Source: Symbiodinium natans
Taxonomy: Eukaryota; Sar; Dinophyceae; Suessiales; Symbiodiniaceae
Assembly (NCBI GenBank): GCA_905221605.1
Contig: CAJNDS010002695.1
Coordinates: 40,001 to 104,000, forward strand
Length of the DNA stretch: 64,000 nucleotides
Direction of reading: 5' to 3'
Below, one piece after another: positions 53,660 to 64,000 of this stretch. Made by a program: the position numbers and the translations under genes. Numbering within the stretch: position 1 is the first letter of the stretch; the number at the start of each line of letters is the position of its first letter. The notes below the pieces were generated by a model. The model was not told where the DNA came from and ran no database searches. It worked only from the letters and a program-made list of their open reading frames with translations.

Positions 53660-55079
53660 AGTCGTGAAAGGGGGGGGATTGGAAGCCCTAAGGTTAGGGC
53701 TTCTTAGGGTTTGCCCATGCCTCGGAGCAACACAGCGTCCGGGCCTTGGAGGCCAAATATCCCAAAGTCCTTAGATTTAAACCCCCACCTAAACCTCAAA
53801 CCCACAAGCACGGAAAGCACTGAAGCTCCTGAGTCTTTAGGCCGGCCTCCAAAACTTCCCAGTCCATAGCCCAAGGTGCCTGCTCTGGTGGAGGAGCTTC
53901 GGCAGGCGGCTATGATTCAGGACTGCTGCCTGCCTGCCTCAGGGCATGCCAGTTGCAGTCTCCTACCTGTACAAGCATTGGGAATCCGGAAGGCCCGTAC
54001 CTCCCTTGCCGAAACACCCGAAGCCCACGTAAGGCCAGATTCCTGAACCCTGCAGTCCTGACTCTCAAAGCCCCTGAATCCAGGCAGCGGGGCAGGTAGG
54101 CCATTGGCCATAGGATAATCAGTCCCACTCTTCCACCGCTATCTCCACCGAGGAGCTAAAGTTGATGCAGCAGGGTCCCAAGAAATTCCTGCTGAGGGTT
54201 TTAAGGTTTACAGGGCTTAGGGTAGGGAATGAAGGAAGAGTATGAAGAGCAACCGTCAGAATATTGTTTTCCTTCATGCCCCTCGAAACTTTCATCCAAC
54301 AGTAAGAGAAGTCATGGCATGCAGGGTTTGCGGCTCTGTTTGGTTAACTTTCTGGTTTTGGGAGTTTAGAGATGTTTGGAGGCAGCTAGGTTAGACCTTG
54401 CCAGCTGTGTGCTCCCCTCTTCCTACCACCCTAATCAGATTTAAGCCCAAGAGGTAGCATTCACAACAGAATCAGAACCTTAGCACCAGCAGGAGAAACT
54501 AGTGTAGACTACCATGCAGATGTCAATGCTGCATTCAGGGGCAAAAGCGCCAGCAGATTCTCCAATTTCCATGATGATGACAGAGCTTTGTTGCTACATC
54601 CGACACATTCAGAACAACTCTTTGATGTAAAGCCCCCAAATATCAGGAAGCTACTAGACCAGAGACTCCAAAAGGGCACCCGTAGTTTAGATGAAGCTCG
54701 AAGCCCGAAGCCGCTGGACCGCCAACTTCCACTGCTCCCCCGCCTTCCCCTTCACTCCCAACAATCACCTCCCTCGCAGAAGAAAGAGATCAAGTTTAAG
54801 GGTTATATTCACATGTTCATGCAACATACCGGGCAGATGCTATAACAGTGGGTGGGTGGGAGCCTGCCATCCGCCTTTTGGCGTGATGCGGCGAACAGAC
54901 TTTTAAACGACCTACCCAAAGTCATCCCCAAGCATAAATGCCCCAACCTTACAACCCAACCCGAAAACCCGAAAGGCCCTTAAGCCCTCAACCTGAATCT
55001 CCAACCCCCACAAAGCCCTACAAACCTGTAAAGAATAGCCTTTGGAAGCCCTGAAGGCCTTCAGACCCGCTGCTTCCAG
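53660..55079. other. No clear gene
   Basis: Mixed sequence with CCCTAAACC-like patches (53770-53830, 54930-55020). No convincing exon. Confidence 0.3.
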
Positions 55080-55151
55080 GTGGCGGCGGCCACCGACGCA
55101 AGCCTTGGCTTCCTTCCTGTACTCCTACTTGCTGGACGCTTGCTTCTTTTT
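55080..55151 (+). CDS. Candidate hydrophobic exon
   Basis: Acceptor TGCTTCCAG; the frame reads VAAATDASLGFLPVLLLAGR then LLLFG, which could be a membrane segment. GGTTGAGGG-type sequence follows. Confidence 0.36.
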
Positions 55152-55180
55152 GGAGTTTAGGGTTGAGGGTTTTTTTTTTG

Positions 55181-55181
<1 letters not shown>

Positions 55182-55216
<35 letters not shown>
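55182..55216. repeat. Uninterrupted run of 35 G
   Basis: Counted from the sequence. Other long G-runs lie at 13496-13510, 22999-23018, 41947-41962 and 43381-43393. Confidence 0.9.
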
Positions 55217-55218
<2 letters not shown>

Positions 55219-55274
55219 TACCTCCATAGGTGCAGAAGGTGCCCCTCTAGGTCGGGAGGTGGTTCGGAGCGCAG

Positions 55275-55347
55275 GATCCAAATGTTTACTCGTCGGTGGC
55301 GATTACTCCGCTGGCAGATGCCCTTGGCTCAGATGCCGGGCTACACG
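55275..55347 (+). CDS. Candidate exon, product unknown
   Basis: Acceptor GAGCGCAG; the frame reads DPNVYSSVAITPLADALGSD then AGLH; donor GTACCG at 55348. Confidence 0.43.
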
Positions 55348-55495
55348 GTACCGAGCCTCTTTGAGGCATGAGCGAAAGCTCCTGTAAGCTGTGGTCTCTA
55401 TAAAGGCTACTAGCACATCACTTCTCAGTGATGCCCGAAGATGCCAGGCTCACATGCAACACGAAACGCTGATTCCCTTACTACAACGCACCAAG

Positions 55496-55586
55496 CCTGA
55501 ACGTCGATTTTCTCGCGGAGGTCAGCCCGGAGGACGCCCACCAGTTGGCTAGAGCCTCGTTTCGCCAGAAGCTTCGACGACGGAGG
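55496..55586 (+). CDS. Candidate exon, product unknown
   Basis: After CACCAAG the frame reads LNVDFLAEVSPEDAHQLARA then SFRQKLRRR. Helical, GC3-rich. Confidence 0.45.
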
Positions 55587-55589
55587 GTA

Positions 55590-56630
55590 CGGTGTTATTG
55601 GGTGTTAGCAACCAGGTTTAAGCAGCTTGTAAATTGTAAACATGAGGCTTGTAATCTGGCAGGATGAGTGGTTCAACACGCGAATCTAGAAGTACTCAGC
55701 CTCACCGGGCGTTACCCATCCTCCACCGTGACAAGTGAAACGAACTCTCGCTCAGCCTTCTGAACTTTCTCTGAGCGAGAGTTGCCGCGTCTCGAAGATC
55801 GGTGCACCTTGCTTCCTCCACCCCAAGATGTCCCAGCCCTGAAACAGTCTAAACCAGCCTGTCGCCTGTCGCCTCACACTCCGAGAGCACGGACCTTGAA
55901 GCGCTCCTCACCATTCACTTCATCCATATGCCCCAGGCTCCTACACCTGAGCAGTCGCCGCTGGTCATCCAGAGGCTACGTGGGGCTTCAAGTTAAATCA
56001 AAAGGCATGCAACCTTTTCTCCAGAATCTACCTTTCCTGTTCGTGCGCAGCAACTCAGATCACCCTACAAACCTCCTCAAACTGAGCCGGGCCAAGCCCA
56101 GCCATGGTGTCCAACATTAACATAAATCACTGGACCACGGCCCCTAAGGACTTATAAACTCTGAGCCCTAAGAGCCCATCCTCAAAGGCCTGACGCCGTT
56201 GCACTCCCACCCCTGGACTTTCTGCAGCTCTGGACTAGGGTTTTTCGGCCAAGCACACGTTGGTGCCTGGGACCTGGCGGACCCGAAACCTTCAGCAAAG
56301 AAGCAATGGCACGCTAAACGCCCTGCACTCAAACCCTCTAAGCCCTAATTCTGTCCTGAACCCTCAACCTCGAACCTAAGTCAAAGTCATTCAGACCCCT
56401 AGTTACAAGCGCTAACAAACACTAAAAGCCTTAAACTCACTGTTGCTTTTGGTTATAGTGAAAAATGCAAGGTATGAGGTATACTTATCTAGGACCCATT
56501 GTAGGCCCTTAAGTTCCTTTTTTGAGGTTGCCTCAGAAGCCCCTTCAAACCAACAAGGGGCCCCCTTCTTACTTTTAGGCTACTCTTGGGCCTCGTTACC
56601 ACTACTCCCATGACGCCTTCATTCCCTGCC
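55590..56630. other. Intron-like sequence
   Basis: Mixed sequence with CCCTAA-type patches at 56330-56430. No exon supported. Confidence 0.35.
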
Positions 56631-56632
56631 AG

Positions 56633-56693
56633 GGGTCTGCCTGATCCCGAAGTGGCAGCCCGGCGGCTGGCGCTTCGCCTCAGCTCTCTTTTT
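56633..56693 (+). CDS. Candidate exon, product unknown
   Basis: Acceptor CCCTGCCAG; the frame reads GLPDPEVAARRLALRLSSLF; donor GTTAAG at 56694. Probably joins the preceding exons. Confidence 0.43.
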
Positions 56694-57129
56694 TGTTAAG
56701 TGGCGTCTCGCTTATTATTAGGGTTTTAGGGTTTACGGATCAGGGGTGATACTTCAGGTCCAGTTCGGGGAGGTTGGTTGTGCGGCTTAGGTTTATGGGT
56801 TTGATTCAGGAGTTGCATCGGTTCAGGGTTTAGAGTTAGGATCAGGGAGTTAGGATCAGGGCTTCTGTATTGTCTGGGTGACTTTGGGCTCCGGGCATGG
56901 GGACTTTTTTAAGACTTGGGGACATGGAGTTTTTGAGCTTCCCCGCATCCCAGTCTTGGAGTCTGCCGTACATGTTGCATTCGTAAACCCCGCCTCGGAA
57001 GGTTCTCTCCGCACGGAAGATTTTCGGCCCGCAGCGAGTATCACAAGAGCCGGCTTTTGGATGAAAACTCTCAACAGCAACACACGCAAATTAACGTAGA
57101 TGCTTGTCCAGGGTAAAGCGTTGCCCGCC

Positions 57130-57993
57130 ATGGATGAAGCACTTGCCCGGCTATCGGAGTCTCTTCAACAAGAGCTTCAGTCTCGGATGCATCCGCTTGT
57201 GCAGAAGTTTTTGGCCGAATCCGTCGAGCTCTGTAGGCAAGTTTGCGCTCAGCAGTTTGCAGAGTTCCAGAATCATCAGTCCCAGCTGCATGTGGCAGCC
57301 GATCCGGTAGTCACGGCTGTAACCGAGGGAAGAGGGCCCACACGTGAGGAAGCTGCGAAGCAAGCAGCGAAGTTGTTGGTTTCTTCTGCAATCCTGGTTT
57401 CAGCCACGGCAGAATCTGCATCTGCCAGGGAAGCCGCTGAACCAAGCAAAGCTGCCCCGGCTGCGAGCCCCGCGGCCCATCCAAAAGCCATGATGCCAAA
57501 AGCTGCAGCCAAGCCGAAGCAGGTCCCTCCCAAGGCCAAGGCCGATGCCAGGAAGAGCATCACCGAGCAGGTCATGGGCGGAGTGGCTGGCTTGCTGTCA
57601 GGCAAGGCCTCAGCACCCAAGGCAGCGCCCAAGGCTGAGCCCAAAGCCGAGCCCAAGGCAGCTCCCAAGCCAGAGCCCAAGGCAGAGCCCAAGGCAGAGC
57701 CTAAGCCGGCCAAAGCGAAGGCACCTGAGACCTCGGCGTCACTGGCGGCGCCGAGCATGCTTAGCTACATCCGCAAGAGCATCTCAGGCCCGCCGGCCAA
57801 GGTCCCTCAAAGCCCGGCCCCGAAGGGCAAGGCAGAGGCGAAGAAGAGCGCCCCCAAGATGCCAGAGCACAAGGCCACGGTCAAAGCGCCTGCGAAGCCG
57901 AAGCCTCCACCCCCGACCGCCGCTGCGACTGCCGAGTCTGCCGAGTCCGCCGAGGCCAGCGCGGAAGTTCTGGGGGACTTGGAAACATTCTAA
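57130..57993 (+). CDS. Lys/Pro/Ala/Glu-rich disordered protein with N-terminal helix
   Basis: 287 residues from ATG 57130 (context GCCCGCCATGG, preferred over a leucine-rich extension from 57100). Residues 1-100 are helical (MDEALARLSESLQQELQSRM, then LVQKFLAESVELCRQVCAQQ). Residues 100-287 are low complexity, dominated by PKA/EPKAEPKA repeats (about 168-205) with SITEQVMGGVAGLLSG and SMLSYIRKSI as short ordered islands. The composition resembles histone-H1-like or scaffold proteins, but no domain can be named. The + frame has strong GC3 bias. Ends at TAA 57991-57993. A possible following exon lies at 58022-58115. Confidence 0.6.
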   Translation: MDEALARLSESLQQELQSRMHPLVQKFLAESVELCRQVCAQQFAEFQNHQSQLHVAADPVVTAVTEGRGPTREEAAKQAAKLLVSSAILVSATAESASAREAAEPSKAAPAASPAAHPKAMMPKAAAKPKQVPPKAKADARKSITEQVMGGVAGLLSGKASAPKAAPKAEPKAEPKAAPKPEPKAEPKAEPKPAKAKAPETSASLAAPSMLSYIRKSISGPPAKVPQSPAPKGKAEAKKSAPKMPEHKATVKAPAKPKPPPPTAAATAESAESAEASAEVLGDLETF

Positions 57994-58021
57994 AGCCCGG
58001 CAATCTGTTGTTATAGCCGTG

Positions 58022-58115
58022 ACCTACTATACCGGATGGACAGGCCCGTCGACAACATGCTTGACGACCTCTCGATCTGCCTCAAAATGTGCACCATCTG
58101 CAGCGCTCGGGAAGA
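58022..58115 (+). CDS. Candidate exon, product unknown
   Basis: Frame reading LLYRMDRPVDNMLDDLSICL then KMCTIC, with Cys-x-x-Cys. Edges uncertain. Confidence 0.33.
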
Positions 58116-58814
58116 CAAGCATCGATTTCGGCAAAGTGCTGGGGGAGTGCCGGGCCACCTCAGCTCTGTTCCTGCATCGATACACGAATTATCCCCCCAC
58201 TTTTCCTTGCATGGCCGTTTAGTAAAGTCAAATCCCGCACCGGAACTCCAAGCACCACAACACCTTAGTTCTTGCCAATGGACAACGCAATAATGCCAAA
58301 GGCCAACAAGCCCACGAAACACCTTGAAGCATGCCAAACTCCCCTGAAGCACTGCCCCAAGCTGCTGGTCGTAAGTGGCTCGATGATCCCCTTTGACTTG
58401 AGGCCGTGCCGGAGCCGCCGAGGCAATGACTGTGAATTAGCATGGGGTTTCGATGGAAGTCGCCTACTCAAGCAAAAATTTGGGGTAGGATGGCCCCTAC
58501 AGGAAAAATGCCAAGAGTTACCCTGAAAAGACTGGAAGAGCATGATTTGGTTTTGTTCAGGGCTGATTGGGATCTACATGTTCCAAGGGTTTTGGAGTTG
58601 GGATGTCTGCGGGTGCTGTGCAGCAGAGCTGCTAAGCCTCTGAACTCCTAACGTGCCACGTGCTACAAGGTTTGCAGCCCTGTCGGGTGCGGTTAGGGTC
58701 GTTCGATTCGACGCGAAATCAAAAGATGGTTGTGTTGGAAAAATTGTTGATCTCACCCTGTAAGCGCTTAACCATAGCAAGGACATGCAAGGACCGAAAC
58801 TGATCAAATCAGAC

Positions 58815-58975
58815 GCCCCTTGCCCCCCTTCCCCCCTGCCCTGGCCCCCCCCCCCCCTCCCCCGCCCCCCCCCGCCCCCCTTGCCACCCTTTGCCCCCCT
58901 TGCCACCCTTGCCACACTTGCCCCCCTTGCCACCCTTGCCCCCCTTGCCCCCCTCCCCTCCCCCCCCCCCAACTG
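58815..58975. repeat. C-rich minisatellite
   Basis: Tandem CCCCCCTTGCCACCCTTG-type units after C-runs, strongly C-biased on the + strand. Proline-rich frames here are artefacts. Confidence 0.9.
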
Positions 58976-58989
58976 CGCCCGCTTTAAGG

Positions 58990-59890
58990 GTTCCATGAAG
59001 GCTTGTCCGTGGCATCTCCCAACCTGGCGGACCCCAAGCGCCCTCCATGCCGGGCCTCGCCAGAGCGGTCGGTGCCCGAGGAGGAAGGAGTTCAGGGCCT
59101 CTAGGGTTTATAGTTTTTTTTGGAATGAGGTTTTTAGTGTTATATATATATACATATATTTACATATATATATATATATATATACTTTTTTTATTTTTTA
59201 TACAAGGGTTTTATAGGGTTTATAGGAATTAGGGCTTATAGGGTTTGTAGGGTTACAGGGCATGTTGAGGGGGAGGGGGGGTTGGGTTTATTGGGTCTAT
59301 TGGGTTTGTTGGCTTTGCTGGGTTTATTGGCTTTATAGGTTCGGGCTTATAGGGGTTAACGGTTTTAACCGTGTTTATGCGTGTCTCGGCTGGTCAGCGT
59401 TACTTGTACGGGCGTTTCGTCGTCTCTGGAATCCTGTCTAGGGGTTCTTGCAGCTGAGGTCGAAACTGGGGTTTAGGATTTAGGGTTTAGGGTTTAGGGT
59501 TTAGGGTATTTCAGCTCTAGATGAACTCTCAAAATGCATAGGGGACTTGAGGGGGTGGGTCTAGCTGCCTAGGGATGGATTCTAGCAGCAATCCCAGTCC
59601 TGCACCATTTTCGGTGCTAAAGGGAGCTTTGACAGCCAAGACTTGTTTGATGGACGGCCTAAGGCTTCCGAACAGCGGTCGTCGCCCATCGTCCTGCCTC
59701 GTGGTTGCAGTTTATGGGAGAGCGGCGCATGTCTCGTAGCTCGGCTTGGCCGAGCTCAACTGTGAGATCCAGTGGTTTCCAAAGTTAGCCCTACAGCCAA
59801 GGACGCGGGTCGTTTCGACACCGCTGGAACAGGCCCGCGTAAGCTGATTTTTCACGAGCTACGCTTCGCACCCGTGCTGCTTGCGCTGCA
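58990..59890. other. Intron-like sequence with TA and TTTAGGG tracts
   Basis: Includes a (TA)n tract (59144-59186), GGGTTTATAGGG variants (59205-59360) and TTTAGGG units (59470-59507). A possible exon near 59380-59450 reads GQRYLYGRFVVSGILS, weakly supported. Confidence 0.4.
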
Positions 59891-59906
59891 CGGCTGCATG
59901 CGCTGA

Positions 59907-59964
59907 GGTGGCCGACCCCCACAAGTTGGAAGAAGAGCTCAAGCGGCAGCCTCGTCATGGCATG
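59907..59964 (+). CDS. Candidate exon, product unknown
   Basis: After CGCTGAG the frame reads VADPHKLEEELKRQPRHGM; donor GTCAGA. Pairs with the next exon in composition. Confidence 0.4.
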
Positions 59965-60004
59965 GGTCAGACTCATGCTCGTGAGTCCCACAGCCCCTTC
60001 TTAG

Positions 60005-60070
60005 GCGAGCCCATCTGGCCGAGCTCTTGGACTTTAAGCTCCAGGCGGAGCTGAAGAAGGCCCCCGGGAA
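60005..60070 (+). CDS. Candidate exon, product unknown
   Basis: Acceptor CTTCTTAG; the frame reads RAHLAELLDFKLQAELKKAP; donor GTCTCT at 60071. Helical. Confidence 0.43.
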
Positions 60071-60189
60071 GTCTCTGTCGCCACTTTCCCGGCGAGGTGG
60101 CTGGCGAACCACCCCTTGACGCTAGACTCCGCCCGACAGCCACACTGGAAAGCTGGGACTCGTAGCGTCGTAGCGAATGGCGGAACTGA

Positions 60190-60345
60190 TGGAGATGTCA
60201 CGTCGGTCGCGCAGGCGCAGCCGGATAATGTCCGGGACTTTGTGCGAGATTTCTGCCTGCGAATGGCGGCCGCCTCCCCAGAGAGAATGTGGCAGCCGCG
60301 GGGCTACAATGACAGCTATGCCAATGCCAGCGGTTCCAGAACTTG
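60190..60345 (+). CDS. Candidate exon, product unknown
   Basis: Frame reading AQAQPDNVRDFVRDFCLRMA then AASPERMWQPRGYNDSYANA. Good coding character; edges uncertain. Confidence 0.42.
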
Positions 60346-60359
60346 GAAGATCAGATTAA

Positions 60360-62155
60360 GCCAATGCAGCAGCAAGCCACTCAAGAAGCCTTCACGACAC
60401 CACAGCTCACCAGTCAATTGCGTCCGGGGTCACCACGCAAGCCTATTTTGCCTTTGGACTTAGTTGGTTCTCTGTTTGTGATCTTGCGTGTTACAGTGTC
60501 TCTAACTGTTGGACAGTATTGAAGTTGTGACGCCATATTGGCCCCAACTGTAAACCACAACCCATGATGGTACAACGATGTTCCTCTTGCTTTCGAAGGC
60601 GTACCTGGATTTCTATTACAGAATTGTTGAGCAGAACGATGGTGCGTTGAACCTGGTGCTTACCATAAAACCCTAGATCTTGCCTGTCAAGTTCCCAGTC
60701 TTTAAGCACAGCACTTGCTGGACACGGTTCATCAGTACAGCAGCTCGCAGACACCACGTCTTTACTGTATCTCAGTTCACCACATCGACGCATCATCAGA
60801 CACTTGGACACATGAACCCCACGAACTAGTTTCCCCGTGCAAGTCCGTGATCAACTCATTGTCTCTGTATCTCGCTTGCCAGCATTTCCTAAGACTTGCC
60901 GTTGGACCCTTGACATCCCTACACCCCAGGCGCCCCACTTCCAGCACCGGCTCTTCTTCAATGCTCTGCAAGGAGTGTGGGACGCTTAGAGCCGGCTGGT
61001 GGGACATACTTTTTTGAAGGACGCAGGGGGGGAGGGGGGGGGGGTTCAGGATCATCTGAGTAGGTCGCGCTCGCATCAGCGAAATCAGCAACGCTAAGAA
61101 CGCTAATGCCTTCATAATCCCAAGGCTTCCTTTCAAAGGGAAGAATCCGAAGAAGCATCTTCGCCATGTGGGCTCTTTGTAGTGTCTTGGAGTTGAGGAT
61201 GATCAGAGGAAGGGACGACGCATGTCAGCTTCGCCTTGGCCCCGCGCCGGCCTTTTCGTAGCATTTTCGCACTCGATGTACAAGGGGCTGTGAGTCGACT
61301 ATCGGGCATCTCTAGGCAGCAGAGTCCTCAAGCTGCTGGAACTAAATATACCGCGCGCAAAGACGGATGGTGCGGAATGTCATGCTGATGCGGAGTTCTC
61401 GTTCCTATTGCAGGGTTGCGCAGCCTCTGGGAAGTCGGATTAAGGTCCTGGAGGTCATGCCCGCATGCCATCAAGATCGTCGCTGCTGCTCGCGTCTTCC
61501 GCTGTTTGAGGTGAGCCAGCTTGGGGCAGCTGAAGGATTCAGGGTCTTCAGGCATTGACGGTATAGACTGTTGGCTGTTCATGGAAACATATCCCTGCTC
61601 AAGCTACATCGCCATGGAAGGCTCCTGCTATGCCTCCATCAACCAAAGAAAGTGGTGCACAGATTCCCTGTTTTAAAGCAGAGCCAGGTTCCTTTGTTTC
61701 CTTGCAAGCAACCCTCTTTCTTTTTTTGGCTTTCTTGGAATGGCATTTGAGGGTCACAGTCCTGTACGACTTGCATGTAACCCTCAAGAAACCGAGGGGT
61801 TGAGGGTAGATTCGCAAGGCGGTGGGTCAAGCGCGAGCTGGCGCGGTTCGGCCGGGAGCCACGGGTCCTTGAACCCTGGGCCGAGGCGCCAGGGGAGACT
61901 CGGGAAAATCCGCCCCCAGCCCCTAAATTGCCTTGTGTTTTGGCTTCGGGTGTAACTATAGGGGTACAGCCCCAGGAGGGCCCAGGATCCCTCAAACAGA
62001 AGACACCGAATCCGCTGTTTTAGCCTTGAACCTTGACGTTGACAGAAGGGCCGGGCAAAAGAGGGTCCGGCACCGAAAGGCCTGCGAGACTCCTGGTTGG
62101 GGCTCCAACAGACATGCATTCATCTAGGTGAGCTTTTGCGAAGAGTTGCGAGCTA
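60360..62155. other. No clear gene
   Basis: Mixed sequence, a G-rich stretch at 61026-61043. Open frames on both strands lack support. Confidence 0.3.
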
Positions 62156-62159
62156 AGAA

Positions 62160-62240
62160 GAAGAGTTTCGAAAGGCCCGCGTGGCACCTATGACAGCCGC
62201 GGCGCTGCGCAGCAATTGGCGGCGAGCGCGGGGCCTCGTC
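62160..62240 (+). CDS. Possible exon
   Basis: Frame reading EEEFRKARVAPMTAAALRSN then WRRARGLVL. Weak. Confidence 0.25.
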
Positions 62241-62344
62241 TTGTGAAAAGATTCTCGCGTCAGTAGCATAACCATCCCGGATGAACGATTGAATCTGAGT
62301 CGTCCTATGTTGTCCTTCCAACTGTCAGGAGAGTCGTAGTCTTG

Positions 62345-63415
62345 CACGGTTGCTTGATGGAAATGTGCTCTCCTATGACTTCACGCTGCTGAAGCAATGG
62401 TTTGTGTCGTATGTCGCAGTCGGACCCCCACCCCGCTCTCCAAGTTGTATAGGCTTTGCAAGAAGCTTCGTGCTACAGCTGTAGTGGCCTCTTAGACAGG
62501 ACATGTGGACTTCCGAAATTAGGGATACCTTCTTGGGGTCCTTATTATCAGGGAATCCTACTATTTGGGGGTCTATTTTGGGCATCCCCTATTTTTGTAA
62601 ACCTGGGCTCCACGTGGTGAGGTCGAGGAAGCCATCTGCAAGGAGATGCCGCGAGAGGCAGGGTGTCACTCCTGAGGGTACGATACTGTAGCTTGGCCCT
62701 GATACCGTGGGATGTTCCCCCGTGCCCTAACAGCCCTAAATAGAGATTAAAATATAGGGGGGGGTGCTATAATCCCTATTAAGGACTCCAATGACTTTGG
62801 GAAGAAGTTTGAGGATTTATTGCAGGTTCGGGCCTGGGCCACTGTAGTTCTCTTCTTAGAAAAACGGAGCCCGGCAGTGGATGCCATCTGCCCGCCGTGC
62901 CGACCTCTTGTGATCTGTTTTTGTTGTTGACGTGTTCTTTGTTTTGTCTTGAGCTGCTGGGCTTTGTTTTCGTAAGTTTGGTGGCTTGGCGGTGCGCTTT
63001 CTGGAAACGAATTGAACTGATCTCGAAGCCTATATTTTCAATGCCTCTGGTTTCAGAGGCAGCCCCATCAAGTAATCAAGCTTTAGTGTGAAATTGCAAG
63101 TAGGAACGGTGACAAGAAGCTCACTACACCCGCGGGACGTAGAGTTTTGGCTCATAGCCTTTATATGAGCCCTCAACCCGAGTCCTCAACCCATCTAGAC
63201 CATAATGCCCCAAAACTCTATGAACGTTTATAAACACTATAATTCGATAGCCACCAGCCCTCAACCTCACCAAGCCAGAGCCAGGCTGGTGTTGCCTCGC
63301 TCCAGATTTTGCTGGAGCGAGGGTTCGACCCCAATGCCGCACCCTTCGGCGTGTCGCAGGGCACTCAGCCTGAGCGAGTATCTTAGGGTTCCCGTTTTAG
63401 GGCTGTCGATAGGGA
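62345..63415. other. No gene recognised
   Basis: Mixed sequence, no exon supported. Confidence 0.3.
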
Positions 63416-63416
63416 G

Positions 63417-63670
63417 AATGACCAGACTGATCCTTCTTCAAAGGGCTCTCGCTTGCTTTTGGAAATTGCGTTGGACCTTGCGAGAAGACGACGGCTTGCA
63501 CCCACAAATCCAGCGACATGCGAAGATGACAATGTGGCACTGCTAGGATACGAAGGCCGAGGATTGAAATCGCCCCTACAAATCGGCGTAGATGAGCCCT
63601 CGAATGCCTCCAGGCCGTTGCTGCTCGCCTCGCTGTCAGGGACCGCCTGCATCTTTCGGGGTGGTCCTGG
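63417..63670 (+). CDS. Candidate long exon, product unknown
   Basis: Open frame reading SRLLLEIALDLARRRRLAPT, then CEDDNVALLGYEGRGLKSPL and RPLLLASLSGTACIFRG. About 85 codons with coding-like bias; a GTGTAAGG donor-like sequence follows. No family recognised. Confidence 0.43.
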
Positions 63671-64000
63671 AATGAGATTCAGGGTGTAAGGGTTTGGTTT
63701 GAGGTTTCCGGGCTGGGGTGGAGTTCTCATGCGGGAAACCGCAGTCTGAGGGAAAAACCAAGGAGCATTTGAGGCCGAAAACCTCAGAGCCTTCCGTTCG
63801 CCAGCTGCTATGCTCAAGCCTAGCGGCATACCATCGCCCATCGCAGACCCTGTGCGCAGAGTGCGATGGCCGCCCCCCGACTCAGATGACCGAGAACCCT
63901 TTTGGTCGAGATCAGAACCTGTAGCTTCTAGACCCTGGTCTGTAACAACCCCGCGTCATCCTTTCTAGTGGAGCCCTGACCTGGTGACCTGCCCGTCAGC

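Noticed and set aside
55018-55387. Poly-Pro and poly-Gly frames across the G35 run
   Set aside because: Artefacts of the homopolymer; the real exon candidates lie on either side in other frames.
63290-63345. tRNA-like GGGTTCGACCCC
   Set aside because: No acceptor or anticodon stems can be drawn around it.

Overview
The window looks like dinoflagellate nuclear DNA, most like a Symbiodiniaceae-type genome. The evidence is: every coding segment I can support lies on the + strand; most exons are short (about 35-170 bases) and GC-rich, inside long introns; several splice donors are GC or GA rather than GT; telomere-type TTTAGGG/CCCTAAA repeats are scattered through introns; there are long microsatellites; and there is an insert that looks like dinoflagellate mitochondrial DNA. 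No bacterial-style operons, CRISPR arrays or tRNA genes were seen.

Layout. 1-6350: a tyrosine-recombinase (DIRS-like) retrotransposon with a recombinase tail cut by the window edge, a Gag-like ORF, and a large ORF with methyltransferase-like, reverse transcriptase and RNase H domains. Gag and Pol are in the same frame, separated by one UGA followed by CUA. 6340-9337: a 3-kb degenerate ACAGAGAC satellite. 9.7-16.8 kb: about fourteen short candidate exons of unrecognised gene(s). 18053-19909: an intronless Sel1-repeat (SEL1L/Hrd3-like) gene. 21.7-27.5 kb: a multi-exon gene with acidic segments and a SPRY domain split over four exons. 29293-30729: an intronless flavin-containing monooxygenase. 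31.5-35.1 kb: a multi-exon gene joining a biotin-ligase-N-type glutamine-amidotransferase-like domain, an EF-hand, an IQ-like motif and a hydrolase-like domain. 35.4-39 kb: further orphan exons. 40122-41162: an inverted-repeat element holding a 450-base G/T tract. 42.2-49.6 kb: more exons, ending in a protein-disulfide-isomerase thioredoxin domain. The (CA)n element at 43515-44434 and the mitochondrial-type insert at 48436-49212 lie in this interval, the latter inside a PDI intron. 50967-52273: a CRAL-TRIO (Sec14) gene. 52.5-64 kb: more exons, a Lys/Pro/Ala/Glu-rich protein at 57130-57993, and C-rich and poly-G tracts.

Exon joins were worked out by hand from reading frame, splice sites and domain continuity. 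For the PDI, SPRY and CRAL-TRIO genes the domain sequence continues cleanly across the proposed junctions. Orphan exons rest on open frame, GC3 bias and plausible splice sites only, and I could not tell how many genes they belong to. The most interesting pattern is the orientation of telomere-like repeats in introns: TTTAGGG-type sequence after exons (donor side) and CCCTAAA-type sequence before exons (acceptor side).
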